Numbered from the stretch's first letter, positions 54,152 to 62,410 are shown. The stretch: 64,000 bases of DNA from Ruminococcus flavefaciens (GCA_023667045.1 JAMPAU010000004.1:62001-126000), one strand, 5' to 3'. The notes: generated from the letters alone by a model not told the origin. A program made the numbers and translations.

Positions 54152-54667
54152 ATGATAAAAAAACTTACAGAAGATTTTTTTCGGCGAGACTGTCTGGAAG
54201 TCGCACCGGAACTGGTCGGAAAAATACTTGTCCGCAGACTGCCCGACGGTACGGTTTTAAAGGAGAGAATCGCCGAGATAGAGGTTTACAGGGGGGAGGA
54301 AGACAAAGCCTGTCATGCCTCAAAGGGTAAAACCAAGCGTACTGAGGTTCTTTATGGGGAGAGCGGTAAAATTTATGTTTATCTGTGCTATGGTATGCAC
54401 TGGCTCATGAATATAACTACCGGACAGTCCGGAGAACCTCAGTGCGTGCTTATACGTGCCGGAGAGATTCATAATGGTCCAGCAAAGCTGACAAAGTATC
54501 TGCACATTGACGGAAACTTCAATAAGCAGACAATATGCAGTAATCCGGATATATGGATTGAGGACGACGGATTTCGTCCCGAAATAAAAACCGCCAAAAG
54601 AGTAGGCATTGACTATGCCGGAGACTACTGGAAAAACATAGAATGGCGTTTTATTGTAAAGGGGTGA
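54152..54667 (+). CDS. 3-methyladenine DNA glycosylase (AAG/Mpg family)
   Basis: This enzyme removes alkylated and deaminated purines from DNA. The 171-residue protein starts with LTEDFFRRDCLEVAPELVGK, has the catalytic Glu in IAEIEVYRGEEDKACHA, then YGESGKIYVYLCYGMHWLMN and NGPAKLTKYLHI, all typical of the AAG fold. It is slightly shorter than the usual ~195. The ATG is 2 bp after rqcH. Confidence 0.92.
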   Translation: MIKKLTEDFFRRDCLEVAPELVGKILVRRLPDGTVLKERIAEIEVYRGEEDKACHASKGKTKRTEVLYGESGKIYVYLCYGMHWLMNITTGQSGEPQCVLIRAGEIHNGPAKLTKYLHIDGNFNKQTICSNPDIWIEDDGFRPEIKTAKRVGIDYAGDYWKNIEWRFIVKG

Positions 54668-54671
54668 CGGT

Positions 54672-55451
54672 ATGAATATAATATCTGTCGGTTATAATTC
54701 GGTTTACGGCAGAGAATACAATTTCAGACGTGAACCGGAAAAAAATATATTTATGCTTATCCTTGCAAAAAGCCGTGCCGTTTTCCATATTGATGATAAG
54801 GAAATACACACTCCTGCCGATACCTTTATTTTATATGACGATACTGTTATCTGTGAATATTCTGCGGACAACGGTTTTTTTATATGCGACTGGATATGCT
54901 TTGACAAGGACAATGACAATGAATTTTTTGATTCTCTTGAACTCCCTTTCAACCGCCCTGTGCAGTTTGCAGATACGGATTTTATCAGCAATATCATGCG
55001 GAATATTGCCACCGAGTATTATTCACTAAGTCCAAGACGGATAAAAATGACAGATGCTCTCATGAAAACTCTGCTTCTGAAGATAAGCGATTTTTCCGGC
55101 AGACGTGACGAACAGCAACAGACGGTTGACCCACATTACAATGCACTGGTGGAACTCCGTGAAAAAGTCTACCGCAATCCGCAGATGAAATGGAATGTTG
55201 ATTCAATGGCGAGCGATGTTAATATGTCACGGTCGTATTTTCAGCATATTTACCGTGAGATGTTCGGCGTATCGTGTATTTCTGATGTTATCAGCGGAAA
55301 AATAGAAAAGGCTAAGGAGATTCTCAGTGAGACTTCATGTACTGTATCGCAGGTTTCAGCCATGTGCGGTTATGACAACGAGGAGCATTTTATGAGACAG
55401 TTTAAGAAAATAGTTGGTGTAACTCCCACAAAATACCGCCGTAAAATATAG
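54672..55451 (+). CDS. AraC-family transcriptional regulator
   Basis: The 259-residue protein has an N-terminal cupin-like sensing domain (about 1-150) and a C-terminal pair of helix-turn-helix motifs: WNVDSMASDVNMSRSYFQHI and VSQVSAMCGYDNEEHFMRQF, ending GVTPTKYRRK. The ligand and target are unknown. It lies 4 bp after the glycosylase, in the same operon, which by itself hints at no specific target. Confidence 0.88.
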   Translation: MNIISVGYNSVYGREYNFRREPEKNIFMLILAKSRAVFHIDDKEIHTPADTFILYDDTVICEYSADNGFFICDWICFDKDNDNEFFDSLELPFNRPVQFADTDFISNIMRNIATEYYSLSPRRIKMTDALMKTLLLKISDFSGRRDEQQQTVDPHYNALVELREKVYRNPQMKWNVDSMASDVNMSRSYFQHIYREMFGVSCISDVISGKIEKAKEILSETSCTVSQVSAMCGYDNEEHFMRQFKKIVGVTPTKYRRKI

Positions 55452-55483
55452 CATATTTTGTAATAAAAAAAGCTGTATATAAA

Positions 55484-55512
55484 TTGACTTTAAATAATAA
55501 ATTTGTTATAAT
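55484..55512 (+). promoter_or_regulatory. Promoter for the BY-kinase operon
   Basis: TTGACT, 17 bp, TATAAT with extended -10 TG, 59 bp upstream of the ATG. Confidence 0.75.
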
Positions 55513-55571
55513 TATATTTGGACTGAAAAAATAGCTTTTTTTAGACATATCTTATTATATGGAGGAATTAT

Positions 55572-57017
55572 ATGGAACAAGGATACAGTATAAAGGATTT
55601 ACTTTTTTTATTTCTGCATAAAATATGGTGGCTTATTCTGGGTGCGGTTTTGGGGGCAACGGCACTTTTCTGCTACTCAAATTTTTATCTCCCTCTTGAA
55701 TATTCATCTCATATCTCAATGTATATTCAGAGTTACAAGACAATAAATACCAACAACAGCAGTAATCTGAATGATATAAGCAACTCCAAACAGCTTATAA
55801 ACACATACATGGAAGTGCTTAAAGACGACGCTGTGATGAGGGCAGTCGGCGAAAAGCTAATTGAGCAGTATGGTTACGGCGTTATTACTGGTAACTTTAA
55901 AATGGAAGACGGAAATATTGCACCGGAATCACTCAGAAATACTATATCAATAACAAGCGTGGAAGATACAAGTGCCTTGAAAGTGGTAGTGACTACAAAA
56001 AATGCAGATATTTCTGCCTCAATATGCAATATAATATCAGAAGTTTCACCGGATTTTATAAAGGACGCTGTAGGCGTGGGTGCAATACGTACTATTGATA
56101 CCGCTAAGGCTTATTATACGCCTGTAGCACCGAATGTCACCAAAAATACTTTAATCGGTTTTTTAGGCGGATTTATGTTGGTTGCAGTGATTATACTGCT
56201 GATTGATTTTCTTGATAATACAGTTAAAAGCACTGAAATTATCAGCGAAAAATATAAAAAGCCCATTATCGGCGAAATCCAGCAGTTTGGAAAAGCAAAG
56301 AAAAAAAGAAGCTCAACTACTATTCTTGACAGCAGTATACCTTTCAACGTAATCGAAAATTACAAGCTCGTCCGTACAAATATAATGTTTTCACTTTCAA
56401 CAGGTAAAAAGAAAATTTTTGCTGTATCAAGTGCCAATCCCTCTGAGGGCAAGTCAACTACTTCTGTAAATATCGCTATTGCATTCGCACAAATGGAAAA
56501 CAAGGTACTGCTTATTGACGCTGATATGAGAAAATCAGTTGTCCATAAGACTTTTTCTATTACAAATGAATCCGGACTTTCTACTGTTATCAGCAAAATG
56601 AATACTTTTGAAGAATCCGTGCATAAGAACGTTATTGAAAACCTCGATATACTTACTGCCGGACCTTCTGTACCAAACCCCTCTGAGCTTCTCGCCTCTG
56701 AAAATTTTGAAAACCTAATATCTTCTCTTTCCCAAAGCTATGACTATATCATTATTGATACTCCTCCGGTTAATATTGTAAGTGATGTCCTTACTATAAA
56801 GGATTCAATTTCTGGTATGTTGCTTGTCCTCAAATACGGTGATACAACATACAATGATGTGGATAACTGCATGAAGAAGATTGAACTTGCTGACATGAAT
56901 ATTCTCGGATTTATTCTGAACGATATAAGCCACAAGAAAAGCGGAGCATATTACAGCAATTATAAATATGATTACAGTTACAGCTACAGCGCCAAAGAAG
57001 ACAAGAAGAAAAAATGA
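55572..57017 (+). CDS. Bacterial tyrosine kinase with Wzz domain
   Basis: The 481-residue protein fuses a Wzz-type polysaccharide co-polymerase domain (membrane helices about 17-38 and 193-213) to a cytoplasmic BY-kinase. The kinase has Walker A (NPSEGKSTT, 289-297), Walker A' (LLIDADM, 313-319), Walker B (YIIIDTPP, 392-399) and a C-terminal tyrosine cluster of seven (460-472). In most Firmicutes the two domains are separate (CpsC and CpsD). These systems control length and export of capsule or exopolysaccharide. No polymer genes follow. The ATG has GGAGG upstream. Confidence 0.93.
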   Translation: MEQGYSIKDLLFLFLHKIWWLILGAVLGATALFCYSNFYLPLEYSSHISMYIQSYKTINTNNSSNLNDISNSKQLINTYMEVLKDDAVMRAVGEKLIEQYGYGVITGNFKMEDGNIAPESLRNTISITSVEDTSALKVVVTTKNADISASICNIISEVSPDFIKDAVGVGAIRTIDTAKAYYTPVAPNVTKNTLIGFLGGFMLVAVIILLIDFLDNTVKSTEIISEKYKKPIIGEIQQFGKAKKKRSSTTILDSSIPFNVIENYKLVRTNIMFSLSTGKKKIFAVSSANPSEGKSTTSVNIAIAFAQMENKVLLIDADMRKSVVHKTFSITNESGLSTVISKMNTFEESVHKNVIENLDILTAGPSVPNPSELLASENFENLISSLSQSYDYIIIDTPPVNIVSDVLTIKDSISGMLLVLKYGDTTYNDVDNCMKKIELADMNILGFILNDISHKKSGAYYSNYKYDYSYSYSAKEDKKKK

Positions 57018-57682
57018 TGATTACAGATTACCATTGTCATATACTGCCGGATTTTGACGACGGCTCAGACAGCGTTGAAACTTCTCTCCGCATGATTGAA
57101 AAAATGAAAAGTCAAGGTGTGGGAAGAATTATTGCTACACCGCACTTTTACGCACACAGGGAAGAATCCGTTGACAGCTACCTTGAAAGACGTAAAAAAG
57201 CCTTTGATATTCTCAAAGAATCAAATCCGGCTGTTGAAAATATAATGCTCGGTGTTGAGGTTGCCATAGAAAACGGTATCAGCAGTCTTGACGGTCTCGA
57301 AAAACTCGCCTTTCAGAATACAGAATATATTCTGCTCGAACTGCCCTTCACGAACTACTCAAAGTGGATAGCTGAGGAGATATATAACGTATCGTGCCGT
57401 TATAAGCTGAAAATAATCCTTGCACATATACACAGATACAGAAATCTGTACAGCAAGTCTCAGCTTGCGGAGATTCTTGAAGTGGGTGCTGTATTGCAGG
57501 TGAACAACGAGGCATTCCGGACTTTCGGGAGCAGGCACTTTGTTAAAAAACTCATAAAGGACGGTCATGAAATTGTTTTCGGTAGCGACAGTCACAATAT
57601 GACTTCACGTCCGCCAAACTGGGACGTTCTGAAAAAATATGTAAAAGGCGATATTATCGAAAAGTCCAACAGCTTGATTTAA
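57014..57682 (+). CDS. PHP-type protein tyrosine phosphatase (CpsB/YwqE)
   Basis: CpsB dephosphorylates the tyrosine cluster of its cognate BY-kinase. The 222-residue PHP-domain protein shows the metal ligands DYHCHILPDFDDG at the N-terminus, ATPHFYAHRE, VEVAIE, LAHIHRYRN and GSDSHNM near the end. It overlaps the kinase stop (ATGA), so the two are coupled. It is followed by repeat A. Confidence 0.93.
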   Translation: MMITDYHCHILPDFDDGSDSVETSLRMIEKMKSQGVGRIIATPHFYAHREESVDSYLERRKKAFDILKESNPAVENIMLGVEVAIENGISSLDGLEKLAFQNTEYILLELPFTNYSKWIAEEIYNVSCRYKLKIILAHIHRYRNLYSKSQLAEILEVGAVLQVNNEAFRTFGSRHFVKKLIKDGHEIVFGSDSHNMTSRPPNWDVLKKYVKGDIIEKSNSLI

Positions 57683-57683
57683 C

Positions 57684-57902
57684 AGCATGACGGATATGAC
57701 GGATATGACCCTTTTTTATAAACCTTTTCTTTTTTATTATATTATATATATATTATATATTCTTTTATTAAGGAGTTATAAAAATAGTAAAAATCCGTCA
57801 TATAAATATTGAAAAAGTCTGATTTTTACCGAAATATAGCCTAAAAACAGATATGACGGATTTGTTTCAATCCGTCATATTTTTTATTTCTTATTTTATT
57901 TT
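57684..57902. repeat. Long hairpin-rich intergenic repeat, copy A
   Basis: This copy begins AGCATGACGGATATGACGGA and ends past a 12-bp hairpin ATATGACGGATT/AATCCGTCATAT. It shares with copy B the start, a middle block (TCATATAAATATTGAAAAAG, then TCTGATTTTT and ATATAGCCTAAAA), and the terminal hairpin. The motif ATGACGGAT occurs several times in both orientations. Its right end covers the stop codon of the minus-strand small ORF. Confidence 0.85.
57851..57885. terminator. Hairpin terminator at the end of repeat A
   Basis: A perfect 12-bp stem with loop TGTTTC is followed on the plus strand by a T run; on the minus strand CTGTTTTTAG follows. It can serve both the phosphatase operon and the convergent small ORF. 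Confidence 0.78.
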
Positions 57903-58193
57903 GCTGATTTCTGTTTCAATCTTTTCAAGCAGAGATATATCAACGCTACCAAAATCATATTCCATACGCTCAATGAGTTTGAAATGAAACTGCTCACAGC
58001 CGGAGTTTCTGTGGTATTTTCGGCGGTATTCATTTATAAACACCGTTCCCCAGTAGTATTCGCTGTAAAGAATAATCTCCGGACTTATTTTTTCGGGCAT
58101 GGTATAATATAATTCGTCCAGAAACACAAGGTTGCTGTAAATGCTGTTTATATGTTTGTCGTCATACTCCAGAACTTCCTTGAATCCAGACAT
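57891..58193 (-). CDS. Small hypothetical protein between two repeats, possibly truncated
   Basis: A 100-residue frame starts at ATG 58193; the product is acidic, helical and rich in Tyr, with no signal or membrane helix. I do not recognise it. The ATG lacks a ribosome site. The reading frame stays open for 16 codons upstream, in coding-like sequence with GGAG but no normal start codon, until a stop 7 bp short of repeat B. This suggests that its 5' end was lost or replaced when the repeats formed. Confidence 0.5.
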   Translation of the reverse strand: MSGFKEVLEYDDKHINSIYSNLVFLDELYYTMPEKISPEIILYSEYYWGTVFINEYRRKYHRNSGCEQFHFKLIERMEYDFGSVDISLLEKIETEISKIK

Positions 58194-58253
58194 TGATTTT
58201 ATTTCGCTGTCAGTAAGTATCTTGATAAAATCATCTCCAAAGTTTTATTGAAT

Positions 58254-58454
58254 AGCATGACGGATATGACGGATTTGACCCTATTTTATAAAACTATATC
58301 AATTTATTTTTTTCTACACGAAAGGGTTATAAATTTGAAAATATCTGTCATATAAATATTGAAAAAGTCTGATTTTTTCCTAAATATAGCCTAAAAGCAG
58401 ATATGACGGATATTTTTCAATCCGTCATATTTTTTTAATTTCTTAATTTTATTT
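58254..58454. repeat. Long hairpin-rich intergenic repeat, copy B
   Basis: The second copy starts 570 bp after copy A with the same AGCATGACGGATATGACGGA. The first ~35 bp and last ~115 bp are highly similar to copy A; the middle differs. It ends in an 11-bp hairpin (58401-58430) with a T run and covers the stop codon of the lysozyme gene. Confidence 0.85.
58401..58436. terminator. Hairpin terminator at the end of repeat B
   Basis: The stem ATATGACGGAT/ATCCGTCATAT with an 8-base loop is followed by TTTTTT on the plus strand. On the minus strand it lies just past the lysozyme stop codon. Confidence 0.7.
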
Positions 58455-59729
58455 GTCGGTGTAGAGGACGTTCATATCAACGTAGCCGTCTATGCCATCA
58501 ATAACGCCGGTAGAACTTGCCTGCCACATGAAATAGTCGCCGATGTAGTCTGTTTCGTCAACGTAGTGTGCAAGCCATACGGGTTCTTGATACTCGTTAA
58601 TCCAGAAGTTATTAAGAAAGTTCTTACTGCTGTATAGCATAGCCGGATAGCCGTGCTTTTCCATTTCGGCACAGAAAAGGTTAAAGAGTTCGTTGAGGTC
58701 GTGAATGCTTATTCCGTACTGCTGAAAGGTTGAAAATTCTTCCCAGTCGAATGCAACCGGAAAATCAAGCTCCATGCCGTCAAGCTGTTCGTCTATATAT
58801 GAAACAAGTTCTTTTACGCTGTCGGCTGAATTTAGGGTGGTATAGAAGTAAACGCCCACCTCTAAACCTGCCTTTTTTGCCTTGCGGATATTTTCGGCGT
58901 ACCAGTCGTCAAGCTTTATCTCGTCGTAAAAGTACCCCATGCGGATTATGACGAAATCACAGCCGGAGTTTTTTACAGCATTAAAGTCAATATCGCCCTG
59001 CCATGCAGAAACGTCTATACCGAATTTTCTGTTGTCGCCCTTGTAAGTCTCTGTAAATTCCGTGAAAGGCGTGCCGTTGCTGTAGTCCGCATTACCTCCG
59101 GCAGAATCGGACGAGGGCATTTCGCTGAGAACTACAACAGTCATATCCCATGAAGTTTTATTGCCGGAGCTGTCAGTGACATGAACGGTTATCGGGTAGT
59201 TTCCTATTGTGCTTGTGTCAACCGTGCCTTCGTATGTCAGAACTGGTGCAGGGTCGTAATTATCCGCATAGCCGACTATTTTCTTGAGGTCTAAAGCCTC
59301 GTCTTTCTTTACATACGGCGACGTTCCCATATTAAGCAGAACAGGAGCGGTAGTGTCAGCGATAGTATAGCTTACTTTTTTCTTGAATTTCCCCTCATTG
59401 CACAGGCATTCTATGTATACTTCTGACTTGCCGAGTGCTGAGGTGTCAATGATTTCTTCGCCGTTAAGGACTTCAACGTTTGTATCAACCACCAAGTCCG
59501 AGACCGTCATTTTTTCATAGATTTCGACGTTTTCAAGCGTTTCAAGTATAAGGTCGTCGGGAGGTTTGATGTTGGTTTTCACTTCTGGTGAGATTACCGG
59601 TATGCTGTCGGGAATGGTAGTACCTGTGGTAGCCGGAGGAATAATTACATCTTCCGGAAGTTTCTGTACTTCCTTTGAACAGCCGGCGGTAAGGCATAGT
59701 GCAAGGATTGCAGTTAAAATTTTTTTCAT
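58449..59729 (-). CDS. GH25 lysozyme lipoprotein with Ig-like domains
   Basis: GH25 enzymes cut between MurNAc and GlcNAc in peptidoglycan. The 426-residue protein has a lipoprotein signal ending LTAGC, a Thr/Pro-rich linker, one or two Ig-like/DUF5011 domains (about 60-205, with DTTAPVL and TYEGTVDTSTIGNYPITVHV), and a GH25 domain from about 235. Catalytic-type acids appear in FGIDVSAWQGDID and FPVAFDWEEF. It ends with MWQASSTGVIDGIDGYVDMN, typical of the family. ATG 59729 has GGAG upstream. The leader holds two CRISPR-like repeats. Confidence 0.93.
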   Translation of the reverse strand: MKKILTAILALCLTAGCSKEVQKLPEDVIIPPATTGTTIPDSIPVISPEVKTNIKPPDDLILETLENVEIYEKMTVSDLVVDTNVEVLNGEEIIDTSALGKSEVYIECLCNEGKFKKKVSYTIADTTAPVLLNMGTSPYVKKDEALDLKKIVGYADNYDPAPVLTYEGTVDTSTIGNYPITVHVTDSSGNKTSWDMTVVVLSEMPSSDSAGGNADYSNGTPFTEFTETYKGDNRKFGIDVSAWQGDIDFNAVKNSGCDFVIIRMGYFYDEIKLDDWYAENIRKAKKAGLEVGVYFYTTLNSADSVKELVSYIDEQLDGMELDFPVAFDWEEFSTFQQYGISIHDLNELFNLFCAEMEKHGYPAMLYSSKNFLNNFWINEYQEPVWLAHYVDETDYIGDYFMWQASSTGVIDGIDGYVDMNVLYTDK

Positions 59730-59739
59730 GTTATCTCCA

Positions 59740-59828
59740 GTTCACCCCCGCATGTGCGGGGAAAATAATTATTTATTTTATAAAGCACATTTCATTATAG
59801 GGTCACCCCCGCGTGTGCGGGGAAAATA
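59740..59828 (-). CRISPR. Two-repeat type I-E-like CRISPR remnant in the lysozyme leader
   Basis: Two 28-bp repeats, 59740-59767 and 59801-59828, match at 26 of 28 bases. The start-to-start distance is 61 bp, leaving a 33-bp AT-rich spacer, exactly the type I-E period. In minus orientation each reads TTTTCCCCGCAC-(A/C)(T/G)-GCGGGGGTGA, the familiar palindromic I-E repeat with GGGGTGA end. No cas genes are in the window. A strong minus-strand promoter lies just upstream, so the array is probably transcribed as part of the lysozyme mRNA. Confidence 0.8.
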
Positions 59829-59849
59829 CTTTGCGTTACCGCCATATAT

Positions 59850-59878
59850 AGTATAACACAACATTTTTTCGATGTCAA
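59850..59878 (-). promoter_or_regulatory. Promoter for the lysozyme gene and CRISPR remnant
   Basis: Minus strand: TTGACA, 17 bp, TATACT with extended -10 TG. Predicted transcription starts near 59843, about 15 bases before the first repeat. Confidence 0.78.
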
Positions 59879-59919
59879 GCTTTTTTACATATTGAATTTT
59901 TTCTTATTTTAATATATTT

Positions 59920-59945
59920 AAAAAGGGAAGCCGTTATGACTTCCC
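59920..59945 (-). terminator. Terminator after the P-type ATPase gene
   Basis: On the minus strand the stem GGGAAG/CTTCCC with a 9-base loop is followed by TTTTT. Confidence 0.8.
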
Positions 59946-59954
59946 CCTTTTATT

Positions 59955-62273
59955 TTACTGATATTTTTTGCTATTTAAGATTTTCACGGAATTAAGTATC
60001 AGAAGCATAGCTGTGCCGGAGTCTGCAAAGACCGCAAGCCACATATTAGGGTGTCCGAAAAGTCCGAGAATCAGAACTACTGCTTTTATTGCGAGTGCAA
60101 ATATTATATTCTGATAAGCTACTTTGAGGGTTCTGTCAGCTATTCTTTTAGCCCTTACAACTGTTTCGGGTTCTGAGTTCATGAATACAGCGTCTGAGGC
60201 TTCGAGTGCGAGGTCTGAACCGTTCTGCATAGCACCGCCCACGTCTGCACCGGCAAGTACAGGAGCGTCGTTTATGCCGTCGCCTATGAACATCACAGAG
60301 CCGTTTTCCTTGCGTATTCTTTCAATTTCGTGAAGTTTTCCGTCCGGCATCAAATCGCCCTTAACGTAATCTATGCCGAGTTTCTGACTTACAGAGAGTG
60401 CGTTATCAGCTTTGTCGCCTGTCAGCATAGCGGTTTTTATGCCCATTGATTTAAGAGCAGATACGGCACTGGCAGAAGTCTTTTTCACTGTATCGGAGAC
60501 GGTTATTATGCCCTTTACAGTTCCGCCGACTGCAACATATACCGTACTGCCTATGCTGTCGTATTCGGGGACGGCTATATTGTTTTCGTCCATAAGGCGT
60601 TTGTTTCCGCAAAGAATATTTTCGCCGTTTATAACTGCCGAAATGCCACGTCCGGCGAGTTCTGTTACTTTTTCCGGCATAACTGCCTTTACGGAATTTT
60701 TTTCGCCGTATTCTACTATGCTTTCGGCTACTGGGTGTGTAGATGATTTTTCACATGAAACGCATATTTCAAGGAGCTTTTCGCTTGTCATTCCGTCAAA
60801 GGTTCTTACGTCCGTGACTGAAAAACTGCCGTTTGTGAGAGTGCCTGTTTTATCAAAGGCTATTGTTTTCACTCCTGCGAGAGCCTCTATAGCTGACCCG
60901 CCTTTAAAGAGTATACCGAGTTTTGAGGCAACACCTATTCCGGAGAAGTATGCAAGCGGTACACTGAGTACCAACGCACACGGACAGCTTATTACAAGAA
61001 ATGTCAGTGCAGAATAAACCCACTTGTGCCACTCGCCTGTTATTAACGACGGAACAATTGCAGTAAGTACAGCCACAGCAAGCACTATCGGCGTATAGAC
61101 CTTTGAGAACTTTGTTATAAAGCGGTCTATTTTAGGCTTTGAGGCAGATGCGTCTTCCACAGCTTCAGCAATCTTTGAAATCATTGATTCACTGGCAACT
61201 GCTGTTGCACGGAGCGTGAAACTTTCTGAAAGGTTTATACAGCCGGAAAGTATTTCGTCGCCGATGCGGACTGTAAGCGGTACTGGTTCGCCGTTTACAG
61301 CAGAGGTGTCTATTCTTGATTCGCCCGATTCTACAATGCCGTCAACCGCTATTCTTTCTCCGGCTTTTATCCGAAGAACGTCCCCGACCTTTATGTTTTC
61401 GGCAGGAGTACGCACAAATTCTCCGTTTTTCATAACGTCCGCAAAATCTGCCTTAAGACCAGCAATATCCGTGATTGCCTTACGGCTCTGTGAAACGGCA
61501 TGATTTTCAAAGAGTTCGCCTATACGGAAAAACAACACAACCCCGACAGCTTCTGAGTACTCGCCAAGTGCAAACGCTCCGATTGTTGCAACAGTCATCA
61601 GAAAGTTTTCATCAAAGAAATTTCCCGAACCAATATTCTTGACGGCTGATTTTATGACATTGAATCCAAGTGAAAGATATGCTCCGATAAAAAGCAACAG
61701 AGGAAGTACTTTTATTGAGGTTAAGTTTTCTGTTATCAGTGCCATGACAAACAGAATAATTCCGATAACCAGCGGTACAAATTCTGGGATTTTTTTCTTT
61801 TCCTCTGCCGTCTTAGTGGTGGCGACTTCCTCAAAAGGTACGATTTCCACACCTGCTTCTACTGCTTGTGCGAGGTCGTTCATGAGTTCAAGGGTGTCCT
61901 CGTCTATGTTTCCGGTGACTGTCAGCTTTTTGAGTGGGAAGTTAAGCACAGCCGATTCAATGCCAGTCATACCGGCAATGAGTTCTTCGATTTTTCCGCC
62001 ACAATGAGCGCAGTCGAGATTATTAACGGTGTAGGTCTTCATGACAGCCGGATTTTTTTCATTCGGGACAATCTCAACGTCCGCTTCAACAGTCCGAGCA
62101 AGCTTGTTCATCTGTTCAGTGAAGTCAGCGGTGATGTTTCCGGTGACTGTCAGCTTTTTCAGAGGAAAGTTAAGCACAGCCGATTCAACACCAGTCATAC
62201 CGGCAATGAGTTCTTCGATTTTTCCGCCACAGTGAGCGCAGTCAAGGTTATTTATAGTGTATGTTTTTTTCAT
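59955..62273 (-). CDS. Zn/Cd/Pb-exporting P1B-type ATPase with two HMA domains
   Basis: The pump exports divalent soft metals. The 772-residue protein has two N-terminal heavy-metal domains, each with NNLDCAHCGGKIEELIAG, near-identical and 76 residues apart. The core shows SCPCALVLSVPL (the CPC metal site), AFDKTGTLTNG (phosphorylated Asp), HPVAESIVEYG and MFIGDGINDAP. Lys in AIKAV of helix 7 and Asp in ADSGTAM of helix 8 mark the Zn/Cd (P1B-2) group. ATG 62273 has AAAGGAG 8 bp upstream. A palindromic operator sits at the transcript start. No regulator gene is adjacent in the window. Confidence 0.95.
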   Translation of the reverse strand: MKKTYTINNLDCAHCGGKIEELIAGMTGVESAVLNFPLKKLTVTGNITADFTEQMNKLARTVEADVEIVPNEKNPAVMKTYTVNNLDCAHCGGKIEELIAGMTGIESAVLNFPLKKLTVTGNIDEDTLELMNDLAQAVEAGVEIVPFEEVATTKTAEEKKKIPEFVPLVIGIILFVMALITENLTSIKVLPLLLFIGAYLSLGFNVIKSAVKNIGSGNFFDENFLMTVATIGAFALGEYSEAVGVVLFFRIGELFENHAVSQSRKAITDIAGLKADFADVMKNGEFVRTPAENIKVGDVLRIKAGERIAVDGIVESGESRIDTSAVNGEPVPLTVRIGDEILSGCINLSESFTLRATAVASESMISKIAEAVEDASASKPKIDRFITKFSKVYTPIVLAVAVLTAIVPSLITGEWHKWVYSALTFLVISCPCALVLSVPLAYFSGIGVASKLGILFKGGSAIEALAGVKTIAFDKTGTLTNGSFSVTDVRTFDGMTSEKLLEICVSCEKSSTHPVAESIVEYGEKNSVKAVMPEKVTELAGRGISAVINGENILCGNKRLMDENNIAVPEYDSIGSTVYVAVGGTVKGIITVSDTVKKTSASAVSALKSMGIKTAMLTGDKADNALSVSQKLGIDYVKGDLMPDGKLHEIERIRKENGSVMFIGDGINDAPVLAGADVGGAMQNGSDLALEASDAVFMNSEPETVVRAKRIADRTLKVAYQNIIFALAIKAVVLILGLFGHPNMWLAVFADSGTAMLLILNSVKILNSKKYQ

Positions 62274-62290
62274 GTAAATCACTCCTTTTA

Positions 62291-62310
62291 ATATGAACGA
62301 TTGTTCATAT
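62291..62310. promoter_or_regulatory. Palindromic operator at the metal ATPase promoter
   Basis: A perfect 8-4-8 inverted repeat, ATATGAAC-GATT-GTTCATAT, lies directly after the -10 box. The shape fits ArsR/SmtB-family (CzrA/CadC-like) metal sensors. It also contains GAAC-N4-GTTC, the core of Gram-positive LexA boxes, though the inner bases fit that less well. Confidence 0.75.
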
Positions 62311-62314
62311 GTTT

Positions 62315-62343
62315 AATATATCATATTTTATAGCGTTTGTCAA
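62315..62343 (-). promoter_or_regulatory. Promoter for the metal ATPase
   Basis: Minus strand: TTGACA, 17 bp, TATATT with extended -10 TG. The operator covers the expected start point, so a repressor there would block initiation. Confidence 0.8.
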
Positions 62344-62386
62344 TAGTTTTCTGAAAATTTTTCTTTATTTTCCGAAAAAAGTATGA

Positions 62387-62392
62387 TATAAT
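62387..62392 (+). promoter_or_regulatory. Extended -10 promoter candidate for the sigma factor operon
   Basis: TATAAT with TG one base upstream and a poor -35. It would give a leader of about 190 bases that contains three inverted repeats. Confidence 0.5.
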
Positions 62393-62410
62393 ATTAATAT
62401 GCAGTATTTT

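Noticed and set aside
57684-58454. Integron-like gene cassette with attC sites
   Set aside because: The repeats lack the GTTRRRY core sites and no integrase is present; the ends are ATGACGGAT inverted repeats instead.
59566-59856. Plus-strand ORF reading through the CRISPR repeats (SPPRVRGK-type peptide)
   Set aside because: This is the well-known spurious translation of I-E repeats and runs antisense to the lysozyme gene.
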